NCBI GenBank assembly: GCA_964540695.1
Contig: CAZINS010000004.1
Location: forward strand, 3,977 to 67,976
Source of the DNA: DYGA01 sp964540695
GTDB lineage: Bacteria; Patescibacteriota; Patescibacteriia; S139-126
Length of the DNA stretch: 64,000 bases
Direction of reading: 5' to 3'
Shown: positions 47,680-57,446 of the stretch, in pieces
Layout of the letters: every line of letters begins with the position of its first letter
How positions within the stretch are numbered: the stretch's first letter is position 1
Position numbers and translations under genes: made by a program
The notes under the pieces: generated by a model
What the model was told of the DNA's origin: nothing
The model's input: the letters and a program-made list of their open reading frames with translations, nothing else
Databases searched by the model: none

Positions 47680-48678
47680 ATGATTGGAGAAAAAAATATT
47701 ATTATAACGGGAGGAGCAGGTTTTATTGGTTCACATTTATGTGATGATTTAGTCAAACGGGGAGCGAATATTATTTGTCTTGATAATTTTGTCAGTGGTA
47801 CACGTAGTAATATTGAATTTTTATTACAAAAACCTAATTTTAGGTTTATTAATCATGACATATCTGAGCCAATTGATTTAGAATCTTTACCAGAGCTGAA
47901 TACTTTTCATATTGCAGCTAAAGGCATTCAGGAAATTTATCATTTAGCTTGTCCGATATCTTATAAAGATTATCGTGAACTTCCTCTAGAAACTATTATT
48001 ACCAACTCTCATGGTACGCGCAATATGTTGGAGTTAGCTGTAAAATATAAAGCAAAATTTTTATTAGCTTCTACCTCAGCAATTTATGGTGAACCCTTAA
48101 AAAATATAAAATATTTTAAAGAAGATTATTGGGGTTATGTTAATACTACTGGTCCCAGAAGTTCTTACAACGAAGGCAAACGTTTTGCGGAGAGTTTAAC
48201 TTACAACTATGGTTTATATCATAATATCAACACAAAAATTATTAGAATTTTTCAAACCTATGGTCCGCGTATGAGATTCAACGATGCTCGAATGATACCA
48301 GATATAATTCGTTCCGCTTTGTCAGGTGAAGAATTGGTGGTTTATGGTGAAGAAGGTATTACCACATCCTTTTTATATATTTCTGATTTAATAGATGGTT
48401 TAACAAAAGCGATGGATGCTGAGGGAAATATAGTTTTAAATATGGGTCATCCTAAAGAAATTATGGTCGAGGAAGCTGCTCGTGTTATTAAAGAGTTAAC
48501 TGATTCAAAATCTCAAATAGCTTATCGTGAGTCTCCGCAGTATATTTTAAAACACGGTTTACCTGACATCACTAAAGCCAAAGAAACATTAGGGTGGTTT
48601 CCTTTAGTTGATCTTAAATCAGGTCTTACTAAAACAATTGAATACATGAAAGCCCAACAAGGACTTTTAGGAATGTAA
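47680..48678 (+). CDS. UDP-glucuronate decarboxylase-like NAD-dependent epimerase/dehydratase
   Basis: A 332-residue extended short-chain dehydrogenase. NAD site ITGGAGFIGSHL (about 9-20) with acidic end LDNF; catalytic region STSAIYGEP (about 131-139) and Y-x3-K motif in SSYNEGKRFAESL (about 158-170). The phrases LACPISYKDYRELPLETI and RSSYNEGKRFAE are close to those of UDP-xylose synthase (UXS), which makes UDP-xylose from UDP-glucuronate. The distinguishing arginine region TYGPRMRFNDARM is also present. First gene of the second polysaccharide locus; together with the next epimerase it supplies nucleotide sugars. Confidence 0.8.
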   Translation: MIGEKNIIITGGAGFIGSHLCDDLVKRGANIICLDNFVSGTRSNIEFLLQKPNFRFINHDISEPIDLESLPELNTFHIAAKGIQEIYHLACPISYKDYRELPLETIITNSHGTRNMLELAVKYKAKFLLASTSAIYGEPLKNIKYFKEDYWGYVNTTGPRSSYNEGKRFAESLTYNYGLYHNINTKIIRIFQTYGPRMRFNDARMIPDIIRSALSGEELVVYGEEGITTSFLYISDLIDGLTKAMDAEGNIVLNMGHPKEIMVEEAARVIKELTDSKSQIAYRESPQYILKHGLPDITKAKETLGWFPLVDLKSGLTKTIEYMKAQQGLLGM

Positions 48679-48714
48679 TTTATTTTATTAAGAACAATAA
48701 TATATTTTTAAATT

Positions 48715-49632
48715 ATGAGAGTATTGGTTACTGGTGGTGCAGGTTTTATTGGTTCGCATTTAGTTGACGAATTGATAATTCAGAAAAATCAAGTAGCGGT
48801 GGTTGATAATCTTTCTACAGGCAAGAAAGATTATTTGCCAAAAGAAGTTGATTTTTATCAATTTGATATAGCTGATCAAAGCAAGATAGAAAAAATTTTT
48901 CAAGAATTTAGACCCGAAATAGTCTATCATTTAGCTGCACAAAAAGATGTTCGTTTTTCTGTTGAACATCCTGATTTAGATGCCAAAATAAATATTTTAG
49001 GTTCTCTCAATTTAATAAAATTGTCAGCTGATTATAAGATAAAAAAATTTATTTTTGTTTCTAGCGGTGGCGCCATCTATGATGCCAATGATAACTTGCC
49101 GTTTACTGAAACCGCAAAACCAATGCCATTATCACCTTATGGTTTGGCTAAATATACGATTGATTTATATTTAGAAATTTTTCAAAAATTAAATAATTTG
49201 CCATTTGTTAGTTTGCGACTAGCTAATGTTTACGGACCTAGGCAAGATCCTTTAGGTGAGGCCGGGGTGGTAGCTATTTTTTTTAATAAGTTAATTAAAA
49301 ATGAAAAACCGCATTTAAATGGCGGTGGTTTACAAACTAGAGATTTTGTATATGTTAAAGATGTAGTTAAGGCTTTATTACAAGTAAGTCAGACAGATGT
49401 GATAGGAATATATAATATTGGTACCGCTATACCAACTTGTATCGCTGATCTTTTAAAGTTACAACAGACCATCTGCGGTACTAATATAGAGCCAGAAATA
49501 AAACCAGCCATCGCTGGAGAAGTGATGAAAAATGCTTTATCTTTTCAAAAAGCAAAAATAGATTTTTCTTGGCAACCGCAATATAATCTTAGTCAGGGTT
49601 TGAACGAAACGTTTAATTGGTTTAAAAGTTAG
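48715..49632 (+). CDS. UDP-glucose 4-epimerase-like NAD-dependent epimerase
   Basis: A 305-residue extended SDR. VTGGAGFIGSHLVDELI (about 4-20), VVDNLSTGKKDYLP (about 29-42), HLAAQKDVRFSVEHP (about 76-90), SSGGAIYD (about 117-124), Y-x3-K in SPYGLAKYTID (about 141-151) and RLANVYGPRQDPLGEAG (about 166-182). It fits the GalE/WbpP-like epimerases; substrate not certain. It is followed after four bases by a GT2 gene. Confidence 0.85.
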   Translation: MRVLVTGGAGFIGSHLVDELIIQKNQVAVVDNLSTGKKDYLPKEVDFYQFDIADQSKIEKIFQEFRPEIVYHLAAQKDVRFSVEHPDLDAKINILGSLNLIKLSADYKIKKFIFVSSGGAIYDANDNLPFTETAKPMPLSPYGLAKYTIDLYLEIFQKLNNLPFVSLRLANVYGPRQDPLGEAGVVAIFFNKLIKNEKPHLNGGGLQTRDFVYVKDVVKALLQVSQTDVIGIYNIGTAIPTCIADLLKLQQTICGTNIEPEIKPAIAGEVMKNALSFQKAKIDFSWQPQYNLSQGLNETFNWFKS

Positions 49633-49636
49633 TACT

Positions 49637-50302
49637 ATGAAAATATATATTGTTATTCCTGCCTTCAATGAAGCACAACACATAAATAAAGTTATAAAAG
49701 ATTTAAAAGATAATGGTTATGAGAATATAGTTGTGGTCGATGACGGTTCAGTAGATGATACCTATCAGCAAGCTAAAAATAACCAAGTTGAGGTTCTACA
49801 ACATGTAGTTAATCGTGGCATGGGCGCTGCTTTGCAAACCGGTAATAGTTTTGCTTTATGGCAAGGAGCAGAAGTTATAGTTCATTTTGATGCTGATGGA
49901 CAAATGTTAGCCAGTGATATTAAAGCCATGGTTGATCCCATTATCAACAATCAAGTTGATGTTACTTTAGGTAGTCGTTTTCTTAGTGCGAGAGACGAAA
50001 TGCCTTGGTCAAAAAAATATTTGATTCAGCCATTAGCCAAAGTAATAAATTATTTTTTTACCAAATTGTGGTTAACAGATGCTCATAACGGATTTCGCGC
50101 ATTATCTGCAAGTGCTGCTAAAAAAATTCAAGTAACTCAAGACCGAATGGCTCACAACACAGAAATAGTAGAAAAAATTAAAAAAAATAATTTAAAATAC
50201 CGAGAAATTCCTGTGACTATCAAATATTATGAATATGGTCAGTCATTAGGTGGGGGATTTAAAATTTTGCGCGATTTATTATTAGGTAAATTAATACGTT
50301 AG
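49637..50302 (+). CDS. GT2 glycosyltransferase (dolichol/polyprenyl-phosphate sugar transferase type)
   Basis: A 221-residue soluble GT-A enzyme: VIPAFNEAQHINKVIKDLKD (about 5-24), VDDGSVDDTY (about 33-42), NRGMGAALQTGN (about 57-68), metal site HFDADGQM (about 84-91), GSRFLSARDEMP (about 113-124) and TDAHNGFRALSA (about 146-157). This is the polyprenyl-phosphate mannose/glucose synthase group; without its own membrane helices it probably works with the next small membrane protein (DUF2304), a pairing that is common. Confidence 0.87.
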   Translation: MKIYIVIPAFNEAQHINKVIKDLKDNGYENIVVVDDGSVDDTYQQAKNNQVEVLQHVVNRGMGAALQTGNSFALWQGAEVIVHFDADGQMLASDIKAMVDPIINNQVDVTLGSRFLSARDEMPWSKKYLIQPLAKVINYFFTKLWLTDAHNGFRALSASAAKKIQVTQDRMAHNTEIVEKIKKNNLKYREIPVTIKYYEYGQSLGGGFKILRDLLLGKLIR

Positions 50303-50304
50303 CT

Positions 50305-50652
50305 ATGAATATTATTCAATACATTTTATTATTGCTAGTCATTTTTGTAATTTACCGAATTTGGCTACGTTGGCGCAATCACGATATTAGCAGACGCGAG
50401 TGGTTGAGTTGGAGTTTATTTTGGTTTTTGGCCGGTGGAGCGGTGCTGTTACCTAAAACAACTGACCTCGTAGCTAGTAAATTAGGCTTAGCCTCAGGAC
50501 GCGGAGTTGACATGATAGTATATATTTCTATCCCTTTGCTTTTTTATGTATTTTTTCGGCTGTTAGTAAAAATTGATAATCTTGAACAAAACATTACAAA
50601 AATAACTAGACATTTAGCCTTAAAAGATAGGCAAGAAAAAAAAGAAGAATAA
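50305..50652 (+). CDS. DUF2304 small membrane protein
   Basis: A 115-residue protein: helix about 4-22, the phrase RREWLSWSLFWFLAGGAVLLP (about 31-51, second helix), then VASKLGLASGRGVDMIVYIS (about 57-76) leading into a third helix, and a charged coiled tail (about 95-115) with KIDNLEQNITKITRHLALKD. The GLASGRGVD phrase is the DUF2304 hallmark. DUF2304 genes typically follow a GT2 gene as here, and probably form its membrane partner. Confidence 0.82.
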   Translation: MNIIQYILLLLVIFVIYRIWLRWRNHDISRREWLSWSLFWFLAGGAVLLPKTTDLVASKLGLASGRGVDMIVYISIPLLFYVFFRLLVKIDNLEQNITKITRHLALKDRQEKKEE

Positions 50653-50655
50653 ATT

Positions 50656-51690
50656 ATGGTTCAAGTCGCTGTAATTATTGTTACTTATAACAACCGTTCA
50701 CAAATAACGGATTGTTTGCGTACCGCCCAAATGCAAAGTTATCAAAAGAATTTTCAAATTGTGGTGGTTGATAATGGGTCAACCGATGGTACGCAAGTAA
50801 TTGTAAAAAATAATTTCCCCCAAGTAGTTTTGATTAATAATAAAAACGATGGTTATGCCGGTGGAAATAATATAGGAATAAAATGGGCTCAAGAAAATGG
50901 TTACAATACTTTTGTCTTACTCAATCCTGATATGGAAGTAGATATTGATTGGTTAAAAGAACTGGTTAACATTGCCGAACTAGAAAAATCTGCCGGTATA
51001 GTACAATCAAAAGTACTCTTTTTCAACGAAAAATATAGAGTTAATAGTATTGGTAACCCTTTACATTTTGTAGGTTTTTCTTGGTCAGGTGGTTTTAAAA
51101 ATTTAAGTAGTCGTTATTTAGAACCAATGCCGGTTATGATTGCTTCAGGCAGTAGCCTGTTAATTAAAAATGAAGTCATAGATAAAATAGGTTATTTTGA
51201 TGAAAAATTTTTTATGTATCACGAAGATGTAGATTTCAGTTGGCGCGCAAGGTTAGCCGGTTATGAGATTTATTTAGCTCCATTGTCTAAAGTTTTTCAT
51301 AAATATTCTTTTTCTTTTGGTACTAAGAAATTTTATTATGCCGAGCGTAATCGTTTAGCGGTAATTTTTACTTATTATAAATTTTTAACTTTAATTTTAT
51401 TATTACCTTTTATTTTATTTACTGAAATTGCCATGTTGTTTTATGCTATTTTTACTGGTTGGACGAAATATAAGTTGTTTTCTTGGGGAGGTTTTTTATT
51501 GTTGTTGCCACATATTATAAGTAAAAGATTTAAGCAAAAAGAATATCGTCTTTTAACTGATAATAAAATTTTGCATTTGATGACATCTAAACTTGATTTT
51601 GAGGCTTTAAATAGCCCCATGATAAATTATTTATACAACCCATTGGCCAAATTTTATTTTATAATTATAAAACTCATAGTTAAATGGTAA
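50656..51690 (+). CDS. GT2 rhamnosyltransferase-like glycosyltransferase
   Basis: A 344-residue GT-A enzyme with VAVIIVTYNNRSQITDCL (about 3-20), VVDNGSTDGTQVI (about 38-50), NNKNDGYAGGNNIGIKWA (about 61-78), LLNPDMEVD (about 91-99) and the acceptor-site motif FDEKFFMYHEDVDFSWRARL (about 178-197). These are typical of the rhamnosyltransferase (WbbL-like) clade. Two hydrophobic C-terminal helices (about 235-275) attach it to the membrane. In a cluster that also makes dTDP-rhamnose, rhamnose is the most likely sugar. Confidence 0.87.
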   Translation: MVQVAVIIVTYNNRSQITDCLRTAQMQSYQKNFQIVVVDNGSTDGTQVIVKNNFPQVVLINNKNDGYAGGNNIGIKWAQENGYNTFVLLNPDMEVDIDWLKELVNIAELEKSAGIVQSKVLFFNEKYRVNSIGNPLHFVGFSWSGGFKNLSSRYLEPMPVMIASGSSLLIKNEVIDKIGYFDEKFFMYHEDVDFSWRARLAGYEIYLAPLSKVFHKYSFSFGTKKFYYAERNRLAVIFTYYKFLTLILLLPFILFTEIAMLFYAIFTGWTKYKLFSWGGFLLLLPHIISKRFKQKEYRLLTDNKILHLMTSKLDFEALNSPMINYLYNPLAKFYFIIIKLIVKW

Positions 51691-51694
51691 TTAT

Positions 51695-52792
51695 ATGAAA
51701 ATTGCTCAAGTGACAGCTGTTTTTCCTCCTTATCGGGGAGGGATAGGTCAGGTAGCTTGGCAATATGCCAAAGGTTTGGACGATTTAAAAGAAAAAGTAG
51801 AAGTTTTTACAGTTGATTATGGTTTAAAACAAGATTATAAATTTGCCTGTCATTTTTTAAAAGCTTGGCCTCATTGGGGTAAAGCAGGTTTTTGTCCACA
51901 ATTGTTATGGCGTTTGGATAACTTTGATGTTGTCCAACTTCATTATCCAGCTTTTGGACTGGCTGAAGTTACTAGTTTTTGGCGCTATCTAAATAAAAAT
52001 AAAAAACTCATTCTTTTTTATCATCATGATTTAGTGGGTAGAGGTATTTTGGGAAAATTTTTTTGGATCTATCAAAAATTAATTTTACCACTGATTTTGG
52101 ATATAGCAGATGTTATTTTAGTTTCTTCATTGGATTATGTTGAAAATAGTGAAATAAAAAAATATTATATTAAACATCAAGAAAAATTTGTAGCCTTGCC
52201 TTTTGGAGCTGATGATATTTTTTCAACAAAACAAGAAAAAAAATCAAATTATAAAAATATTTTATTTGTTGGCGGTCTTGATAGAAATCACTATTTTAAA
52301 GGCGTTGATAAATTGATCAGAGCTTGTAGCCACTTGACCACCAAAGATTGGCAATTAACTATTGTTGGTAGTGGTGAGTTAATGCCAGTTTATAAAAATT
52401 TAGCTACAGAGTTAAAAATTAATGATAAAATTATTTTTACTGGTAAGCAAACAGATAAGGAACTGGTAAAATTATACCAAAATGCTTACATTTTTTGTCT
52501 GCCTAGTGTTGATAAGACCGAAGCTTTCGGCATTGTACTTTTAGAAGCCATGGCTTGTGGCACTCCTGTGATTGCCAGTAATTTACCCGGGGTCAGGGCA
52601 GTGGTTAAAGAGAACGAAACTGGTTTATTGGTAACCCCTGGTAATGTTGATGATTTAACATCTAAATTGGATTTAATGTTGCAGGATGAAAATAAACAAA
52701 AAATATTTGGTCAAAATGCTTGTCAAGTTGTAGAGGAGTTTTATCGTTGGCCAAAAATAATAAAAAAATTGAGAGATATTTATTATGTTTAG
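51695..52792 (+). CDS. GT4-family glycosyltransferase
   Basis: A 365-residue GT-B enzyme. VTAVFPPYRGGIGQVAWQYA (about 6-25), YHHDLVGRGILGKFFW (about 109-124), FVGGLDRNHYFKGVDKLI (about 191-208) and donor motif KTEAFGIVLLEAMACGTPVI (about 274-293). This looks like the PimA/Pgl-type mannosyltransferase group. The end overlaps the next gene by 8 bases. Confidence 0.88.
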   Translation: MKIAQVTAVFPPYRGGIGQVAWQYAKGLDDLKEKVEVFTVDYGLKQDYKFACHFLKAWPHWGKAGFCPQLLWRLDNFDVVQLHYPAFGLAEVTSFWRYLNKNKKLILFYHHDLVGRGILGKFFWIYQKLILPLILDIADVILVSSLDYVENSEIKKYYIKHQEKFVALPFGADDIFSTKQEKKSNYKNILFVGGLDRNHYFKGVDKLIRACSHLTTKDWQLTIVGSGELMPVYKNLATELKINDKIIFTGKQTDKELVKLYQNAYIFCLPSVDKTEAFGIVLLEAMACGTPVIASNLPGVRAVVKENETGLLVTPGNVDDLTSKLDLMLQDENKQKIFGQNACQVVEEFYRWPKIIKKLRDIYYV

Positions 52793-55013
52793 TAAACTTT
52801 TGTCTTTGGCAAAAATTAAAAGAAAATATATCAATATCATTTATTGGTTAAATTTTATTTTTTTAGGAATAAATATTTATTGGCAACAAAGTTCCTTTTT
52901 AAATCTATGTTTATTTACAATATTTTTTATTTTAACAGGATATTATGCGGGTTTATATGCTAATAATCTATTGAAATTAAACAAATTTAAATCACTTGTT
53001 TTTGGTTATTTAATTTTTATTTATTTGTTGAGTTTTACGGTGGCTATATTTGTAAATTTTTATAAATATAGCGATTTATTTTCTTTTTTCTCAATAGTAA
53101 TTATTGGCAGCATTATTTTTTTAGTTAGTAAAGATTTAGATTGGTTGGTTACTAAGTCAGTTAACCAACCAGGAGGAAATCATGTTAGACCGCCATTTTA
53201 TTTGACATATCTTTTGCCACTATTGATGATCGGAGGAACTTTGATGTTATTATCCTCTAGAACAGGGGAATATATCATTACGCCTTGGCAAGTTATACCC
53301 AAACTTTATGTCTATATTTTTTTATTGGTAACATTTACCATTGGTGTTTTAATTTTTACTAAATTAAAAACAGGTTTTCTTATATTTTTAATAATACTAC
53401 ATTCTTATTTTTTACATGCTTATTTACCTTTGGTTTATGAAACAGGTTTTGGAGGAGATAAATGGCGTCATTTAGCTTCAGAGAAATATTTAACTACCGG
53501 TAAGGTATATAGCCCTAGTTTAATCGGCGAACCTTTACGATTGATGTCATTAGGACCTTGGCAGGTTCCAGAAGTACTTTTTGCTGGTAATAAGACTTCA
53601 TATGGTAATCAATGGGGATTAACATTATTATTGAGTAATTTTTTAGCAATTGATATTTTTTGGGTAGACTATTGGTTAATTTTTATTTTATGGTCTTTTT
53701 TTATCCCTTTACTTTTATATCAACTAGCTGGTTTTATTTACCAATCAACTAAATTCAGATTGTTAGTCGCATTTTTACCTACCATATTTTATACTTTGCA
53801 AGTGTTTGGTGCTATCACTATTCCGGTTTCTTTGGGGGTAATATTTTTTCTGGCTGTATTATATTTATGGCTTTATTATTTACAAACACAAGACAAAAAA
53901 GTTAGAAACTTAGCACTGGTATTTACAGTTCTTATGTACTTTGGTTATGTATTGTATTTTATTGTTATGATGGTGATGGCAGTTGGTTTTTTGATTTGGG
54001 GAGAAATAAATAATAAACTATGGCGAAGAATATTATTAACTTTAATTATATTATTTGCGTGTTTAGTAGTTCCAACTATGGAAATAATAATGGGTTATGG
54101 TTCATTAAAATCCGATTTAACCAACCCTCAAACTATTTTTTCACAAACAGCTGATGCTTTTGGTACTTTAACAGGTATTGTTGCTTTTATACCTAGACCA
54201 ACCCATATTGATCAAGGTAATTGGCTTTACAATCAAACCAGACAAACTCAAAGTCAAGCATCATTATTTAATCTTAGATTATTACCTCTAATTTTTACTG
54301 GTTTAGTGTGGTTGTTAGCTTTATTGGGTATACAAAAAATTAGGAAGTTACCGGAAAAAAAATTTGCTTGGTTTATATTCTGGTCTTTGGTAGTAATGGT
54401 ATTTAGTTATATTTTTTCGTGGTATTTTATGGATGGTAATCATATTTTAGCAAGGAGACTCGATGTTACTATAACTTTTTTTTGGTTGATATTGATAGCT
54501 CTAGGAATTTTTTATCTTTTGGAAGATGTATTACCCCGAGTTGATAATTTTATAAAAGTTTATAGTTTGGTAATTTTTATTTCATTGTTAGCAGCCTCGA
54601 CTTATACTTCAGGACCGGTTTTGGAGGTAGTGACCGCAGATGAAGTAAAAGCTGCACATTATGTTTGGGAGAGGATTGATAAAGAAAATAATTATTGCGT
54701 AGTTGCCAATACCTGGCCACTATTGGGTTTGGAGTATGTGTCAGCCCGTGAGATTATAGCGGGGGGTTTTCCGGTATATTTAGAATATGCCCAACCAGAG
54801 AGAGTAAAAATTTTTGAAGGGTTGATTCGTAAACCACTGGCTGATGATTGGTTAGCAAAAGCCTTTAATGTTACGGGAGCAAAAGAATGCTGGTATCTGA
54901 CCGAGAGACGTTGGCAGTCTGATACGGTGTGGGAACAAAATTTGCAAATTTTTGGTCAACCTCAAGCACAAATTGGTAAAGTTTATATTTGGCAAATAAA
55001 AACAGAGAATTAA
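52785..55013 (+). CDS. Polytopic membrane protein, GT-C glycosyltransferase-like
   Basis: A 742-residue protein with about 14 membrane helices to residue 620 and a C-terminal soluble part. The first large extracellular loop (about 215-270) contains ETGFGGDKWRHLASEKYLTT (D-x-WRH), as in GT-C transferases where acidic residues of the first loop bind the lipid-phosphate donor. The loop NPQTIFSQTADAFGTLTGIV lies near 450. Likely extracytoplasmic transfer of a sugar from a polyprenyl-phosphate donor, matching the GT2 polyprenyl-phosphate enzyme upstream. Alternatively an O-antigen polymerase. A terminator follows. Confidence 0.65.
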   Translation: MFSKLLSLAKIKRKYINIIYWLNFIFLGINIYWQQSSFLNLCLFTIFFILTGYYAGLYANNLLKLNKFKSLVFGYLIFIYLLSFTVAIFVNFYKYSDLFSFFSIVIIGSIIFLVSKDLDWLVTKSVNQPGGNHVRPPFYLTYLLPLLMIGGTLMLLSSRTGEYIITPWQVIPKLYVYIFLLVTFTIGVLIFTKLKTGFLIFLIILHSYFLHAYLPLVYETGFGGDKWRHLASEKYLTTGKVYSPSLIGEPLRLMSLGPWQVPEVLFAGNKTSYGNQWGLTLLLSNFLAIDIFWVDYWLIFILWSFFIPLLLYQLAGFIYQSTKFRLLVAFLPTIFYTLQVFGAITIPVSLGVIFFLAVLYLWLYYLQTQDKKVRNLALVFTVLMYFGYVLYFIVMMVMAVGFLIWGEINNKLWRRILLTLIILFACLVVPTMEIIMGYGSLKSDLTNPQTIFSQTADAFGTLTGIVAFIPRPTHIDQGNWLYNQTRQTQSQASLFNLRLLPLIFTGLVWLLALLGIQKIRKLPEKKFAWFIFWSLVVMVFSYIFSWYFMDGNHILARRLDVTITFFWLILIALGIFYLLEDVLPRVDNFIKVYSLVIFISLLAASTYTSGPVLEVVTADEVKAAHYVWERIDKENNYCVVANTWPLLGLEYVSAREIIAGGFPVYLEYAQPERVKIFEGLIRKPLADDWLAKAFNVTGAKECWYLTERRWQSDTVWEQNLQIFGQPQAQIGKVYIWQIKTEN

Positions 55014-55075
55014 TTTCTCCAAAAAAATTAATCCTATAATTGGCTGGATAAATACTTTTGTTTGAATTTATCAAT

Positions 55076-55100
55076 AGTCGTTTAAGTAAGCGACTTTTTT
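55076..55100 (+). terminator. Intrinsic terminator of the plus-strand operon
   Basis: AGTCGTTTA (55076-55084) with TAAGCGACT (55087-55095, one G-U) then TTTTTT. It overlaps the final codons of the convergent glycosyltransferase gene on the minus strand. Confidence 0.7.
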
Positions 55101-56092
55101 GGTAAATAATCAGGGTCGATTATTTTTTTAGTAATAAAAGGTTTGATATCCACGATTTGTTGTGATTGGATATATACTCTCTTTTTTTTAAATTTTTTTA
55201 AATTTTTTAAAGCATAATAAAAGGCCGAAACGTAAACTTTTAATTGTCGCCGTTTGATAGAGTTTACTTTAATTATAATTTGACCCAACAAGACAAATAG
55301 ACCATATTGCCACCAGAGTTTACTAGGTAAATTTTTGTATAAACAAAAAATTAAGTTACGATAAGTATGATAAACAGCAAAATCTGACATAACCGAAGTA
55401 GAAGCGGAGCCTTTATGTAGACATATAGCATTATCAGCTAGGCTAGCAGAAAAACCCAATAATCTTGCTCTAAAACCTAAATCAAAATCTTCAGCGTAGG
55501 CAAAAAAACTAGAGTCAAAATAGTCATAAATAATACGCGATTCAAACCCAGTTGAAATTTGTTTTTCTTCTTTGGTTTTTTCCAATAATTCTCGGCTATA
55601 TAGAGCTGCGCCGGCCGAAGGACAAAAAAGCAGTTTATCATTTGTTTTAATATTGAAAGTAAGTCCAGACATCATAAGTTCTATCCCTAAGCAATCTACT
55701 TTATCTGGTTGGTCCATTTTCATCATTGTAGCTTGTGTCATAGCTGAATTATTTTTTTGAGCATGACTAGTTAAGTTTGCTAAAAAATTTTTACTAACAG
55801 TGGTGTCATTATTTAAAGTTAAAATATAATCTATTTTAGTATCTTTTAAGGCTTGTCTAATATTAAAATTATTGCCTTCTGCAAAACCTTTATTTTCCGT
55901 TTCAATATTAATAATTATTTTAGGCCATTTAGAAAAGAGATTGTTTAGAGTAATTTCATCTTCACGACTAGCGCCTTGAATTAATAAATAAACTATAAAA
56001 TTTTGATAGGTTTGTTGTTGTAAAGAAGTTAAACAGTTGATAGTTAGTTTAACGTCTCGGTAATGTAAAATGGAGATACCAATTTTTGACAT
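55082..56092 (-). CDS. GT2 rhamnosyltransferase-like glycosyltransferase
   Basis: A 336-residue GT-A enzyme on the minus strand: ISILHYRDVKLTINCLTSL (about 5-23), LLIQGASREDE, ETENKGFAEGNNFNIRQAL (about 63-81), LTLNNDTTVSKNFL (about 90-103, an NND form of the metal motif), and SFFAYAEDFDLGFRARLLGF (about 197-216). The GASRED site replaces the usual DNGSTD. The C-terminal 60 residues contain one hydrophobic segment and a basic tail. It overlaps nothing but is one base from the flippase gene, with which it is transcribed. Confidence 0.85.
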   Translation of the reverse strand: MSKIGISILHYRDVKLTINCLTSLQQQTYQNFIVYLLIQGASREDEITLNNLFSKWPKIIINIETENKGFAEGNNFNIRQALKDTKIDYILTLNNDTTVSKNFLANLTSHAQKNNSAMTQATMMKMDQPDKVDCLGIELMMSGLTFNIKTNDKLLFCPSAGAALYSRELLEKTKEEKQISTGFESRIIYDYFDSSFFAYAEDFDLGFRARLLGFSASLADNAICLHKGSASTSVMSDFAVYHTYRNLIFCLYKNLPSKLWWQYGLFVLLGQIIIKVNSIKRRQLKVYVSAFYYALKNLKKFKKKRVYIQSQQIVDIKPFITKKIIDPDYLPKKSLT

Positions 56093-56093
56093 A

Positions 56094-57377
56094 TTATAAG
56101 GGTTTATTTATTTTTGGTTGCAAAGTAGTTTTAATTTGAACAAATTTTTTACTCAAGTAATATTCTACTAAAGCAAAAATTATAAGTCCAGTAATAATTT
56201 CTGTTAGTACTGTAGCCCAAGCAGCTCCGAGGTAAGAAAATTTTGGAATCCAATAAAAATTTAATCCAATATTGATAATTAGACCAAAGCCGGTGGCAAC
56301 AGTGTAGGTAAGTTGTTTACCTAAAGCATTTAAAGTATAGAGCCAAACATGAGCTAAAAAGGAGAAAAATACAGCTAAAGCCAAAATATAAAATATATTA
56401 ATTGCTGGTGTGAATTCAGCTCCATAAATATAAATAATTAGCCATTTAGCAATTATGGCTGAAATACCTAAGATTATTAAGCCGGCACCAGTCATCAGAT
56501 AGAGAGTTTTACGATAGAGTTTACGACAAGCAGTTATTGATTCTTTAGCTAATTGGGATAATTTTGGATAAACAGACATAATTAAAATATATGCCACGAA
56601 AGTTAAAGAAAAAATAAGTAAATAGGCGGCGTTATATAAACCCGTAGCTTGGTCGTCTTTGATCATTGATAACATCACGGTATCAATGCGAAAATATATA
56701 ATTACAAACATATTAGCTAGCGCTAGAGGCCAAGCTTGACGTAAAATATTTTTAATCATCGGACGATCCCATTGCCAGGTAAATGAAGTGAATTTTATTT
56801 TTATCAGAAGAATACTGACTATTAAAGCATAAACAGCTGCTATGAAATAAGACCAAACAATGGCATGTAACGACCCTTGATAGATTGACCAAGTTATTAA
56901 TAGTAGCAGTATTAGATGCTGACTAATTTTAATAAATGCTTCGTATTTAAATTTTTCAAAGGCTCTAAAAACAGCTCTTAATAATTCTGCCAGGGTATAA
57001 ACTATTAAGTAAGCCCCAGCTATAAGAATTAATTCTTTAATATACAGGGGTTTATTAAGCAGAAGGGTGCTTGCAACAATTAAAACATAGGTTAAAAATC
57101 CTAAAACAATTTTTAAAGAAAAATAGTTGCTTAATATTTTTTTTGTATTTTCTTTATTTACACTAATATCACGGATAGCAATCATCGCTAAACCGAAATC
57201 TGCTATTACTTGCCAAATTTGAGCAAACGCTAAAATAAAAGCAAATTGTCCATAGATAGTTTGACCTAATTTTCTGGCTACCAAGACGCTAACTATAAAA
57301 AGAATTAGCATGGCTATGCCCTCAGATAAAGCTAAATATAAAGTATTTTTTTTCAAAATGTTTTTTAGTGATGCCAT
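56094..57377 (-). CDS. Wzx-type polysaccharide flippase (MOP superfamily)
   Basis: A 427-residue protein with about 12-13 membrane helices. The opening NTLYLALSEGIAMLILFIVS then VLVARKLGQTIYGQFAF (about 11-47) is typical for polysaccharide biosynthesis exporters, and the middle phrase YFRIDTVMLSMIKDDQATGL (about 227-246) with YNAAYLLIFSLTF is the characteristic second repeat opening. It would move the lipid-linked repeat unit to the outer leaflet. First gene of a two-gene minus-strand unit, divergent from the 57447 gene. Confidence 0.87.
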   Translation of the reverse strand: MASLKNILKKNTLYLALSEGIAMLILFIVSVLVARKLGQTIYGQFAFILAFAQIWQVIADFGLAMIAIRDISVNKENTKKILSNYFSLKIVLGFLTYVLIVASTLLLNKPLYIKELILIAGAYLIVYTLAELLRAVFRAFEKFKYEAFIKISQHLILLLLITWSIYQGSLHAIVWSYFIAAVYALIVSILLIKIKFTSFTWQWDRPMIKNILRQAWPLALANMFVIIYFRIDTVMLSMIKDDQATGLYNAAYLLIFSLTFVAYILIMSVYPKLSQLAKESITACRKLYRKTLYLMTGAGLIILGISAIIAKWLIIYIYGAEFTPAINIFYILALAVFFSFLAHVWLYTLNALGKQLTYTVATGFGLIINIGLNFYWIPKFSYLGAAWATVLTEIITGLIIFALVEYYLSKKFVQIKTTLQPKINKPL

Positions 57378-57446
57378 GTTTATATTGTACCAAGCTTTAT
57401 TGGATTATGAAATGAAATAATAGTTAATATTTGCTATAATTAAATT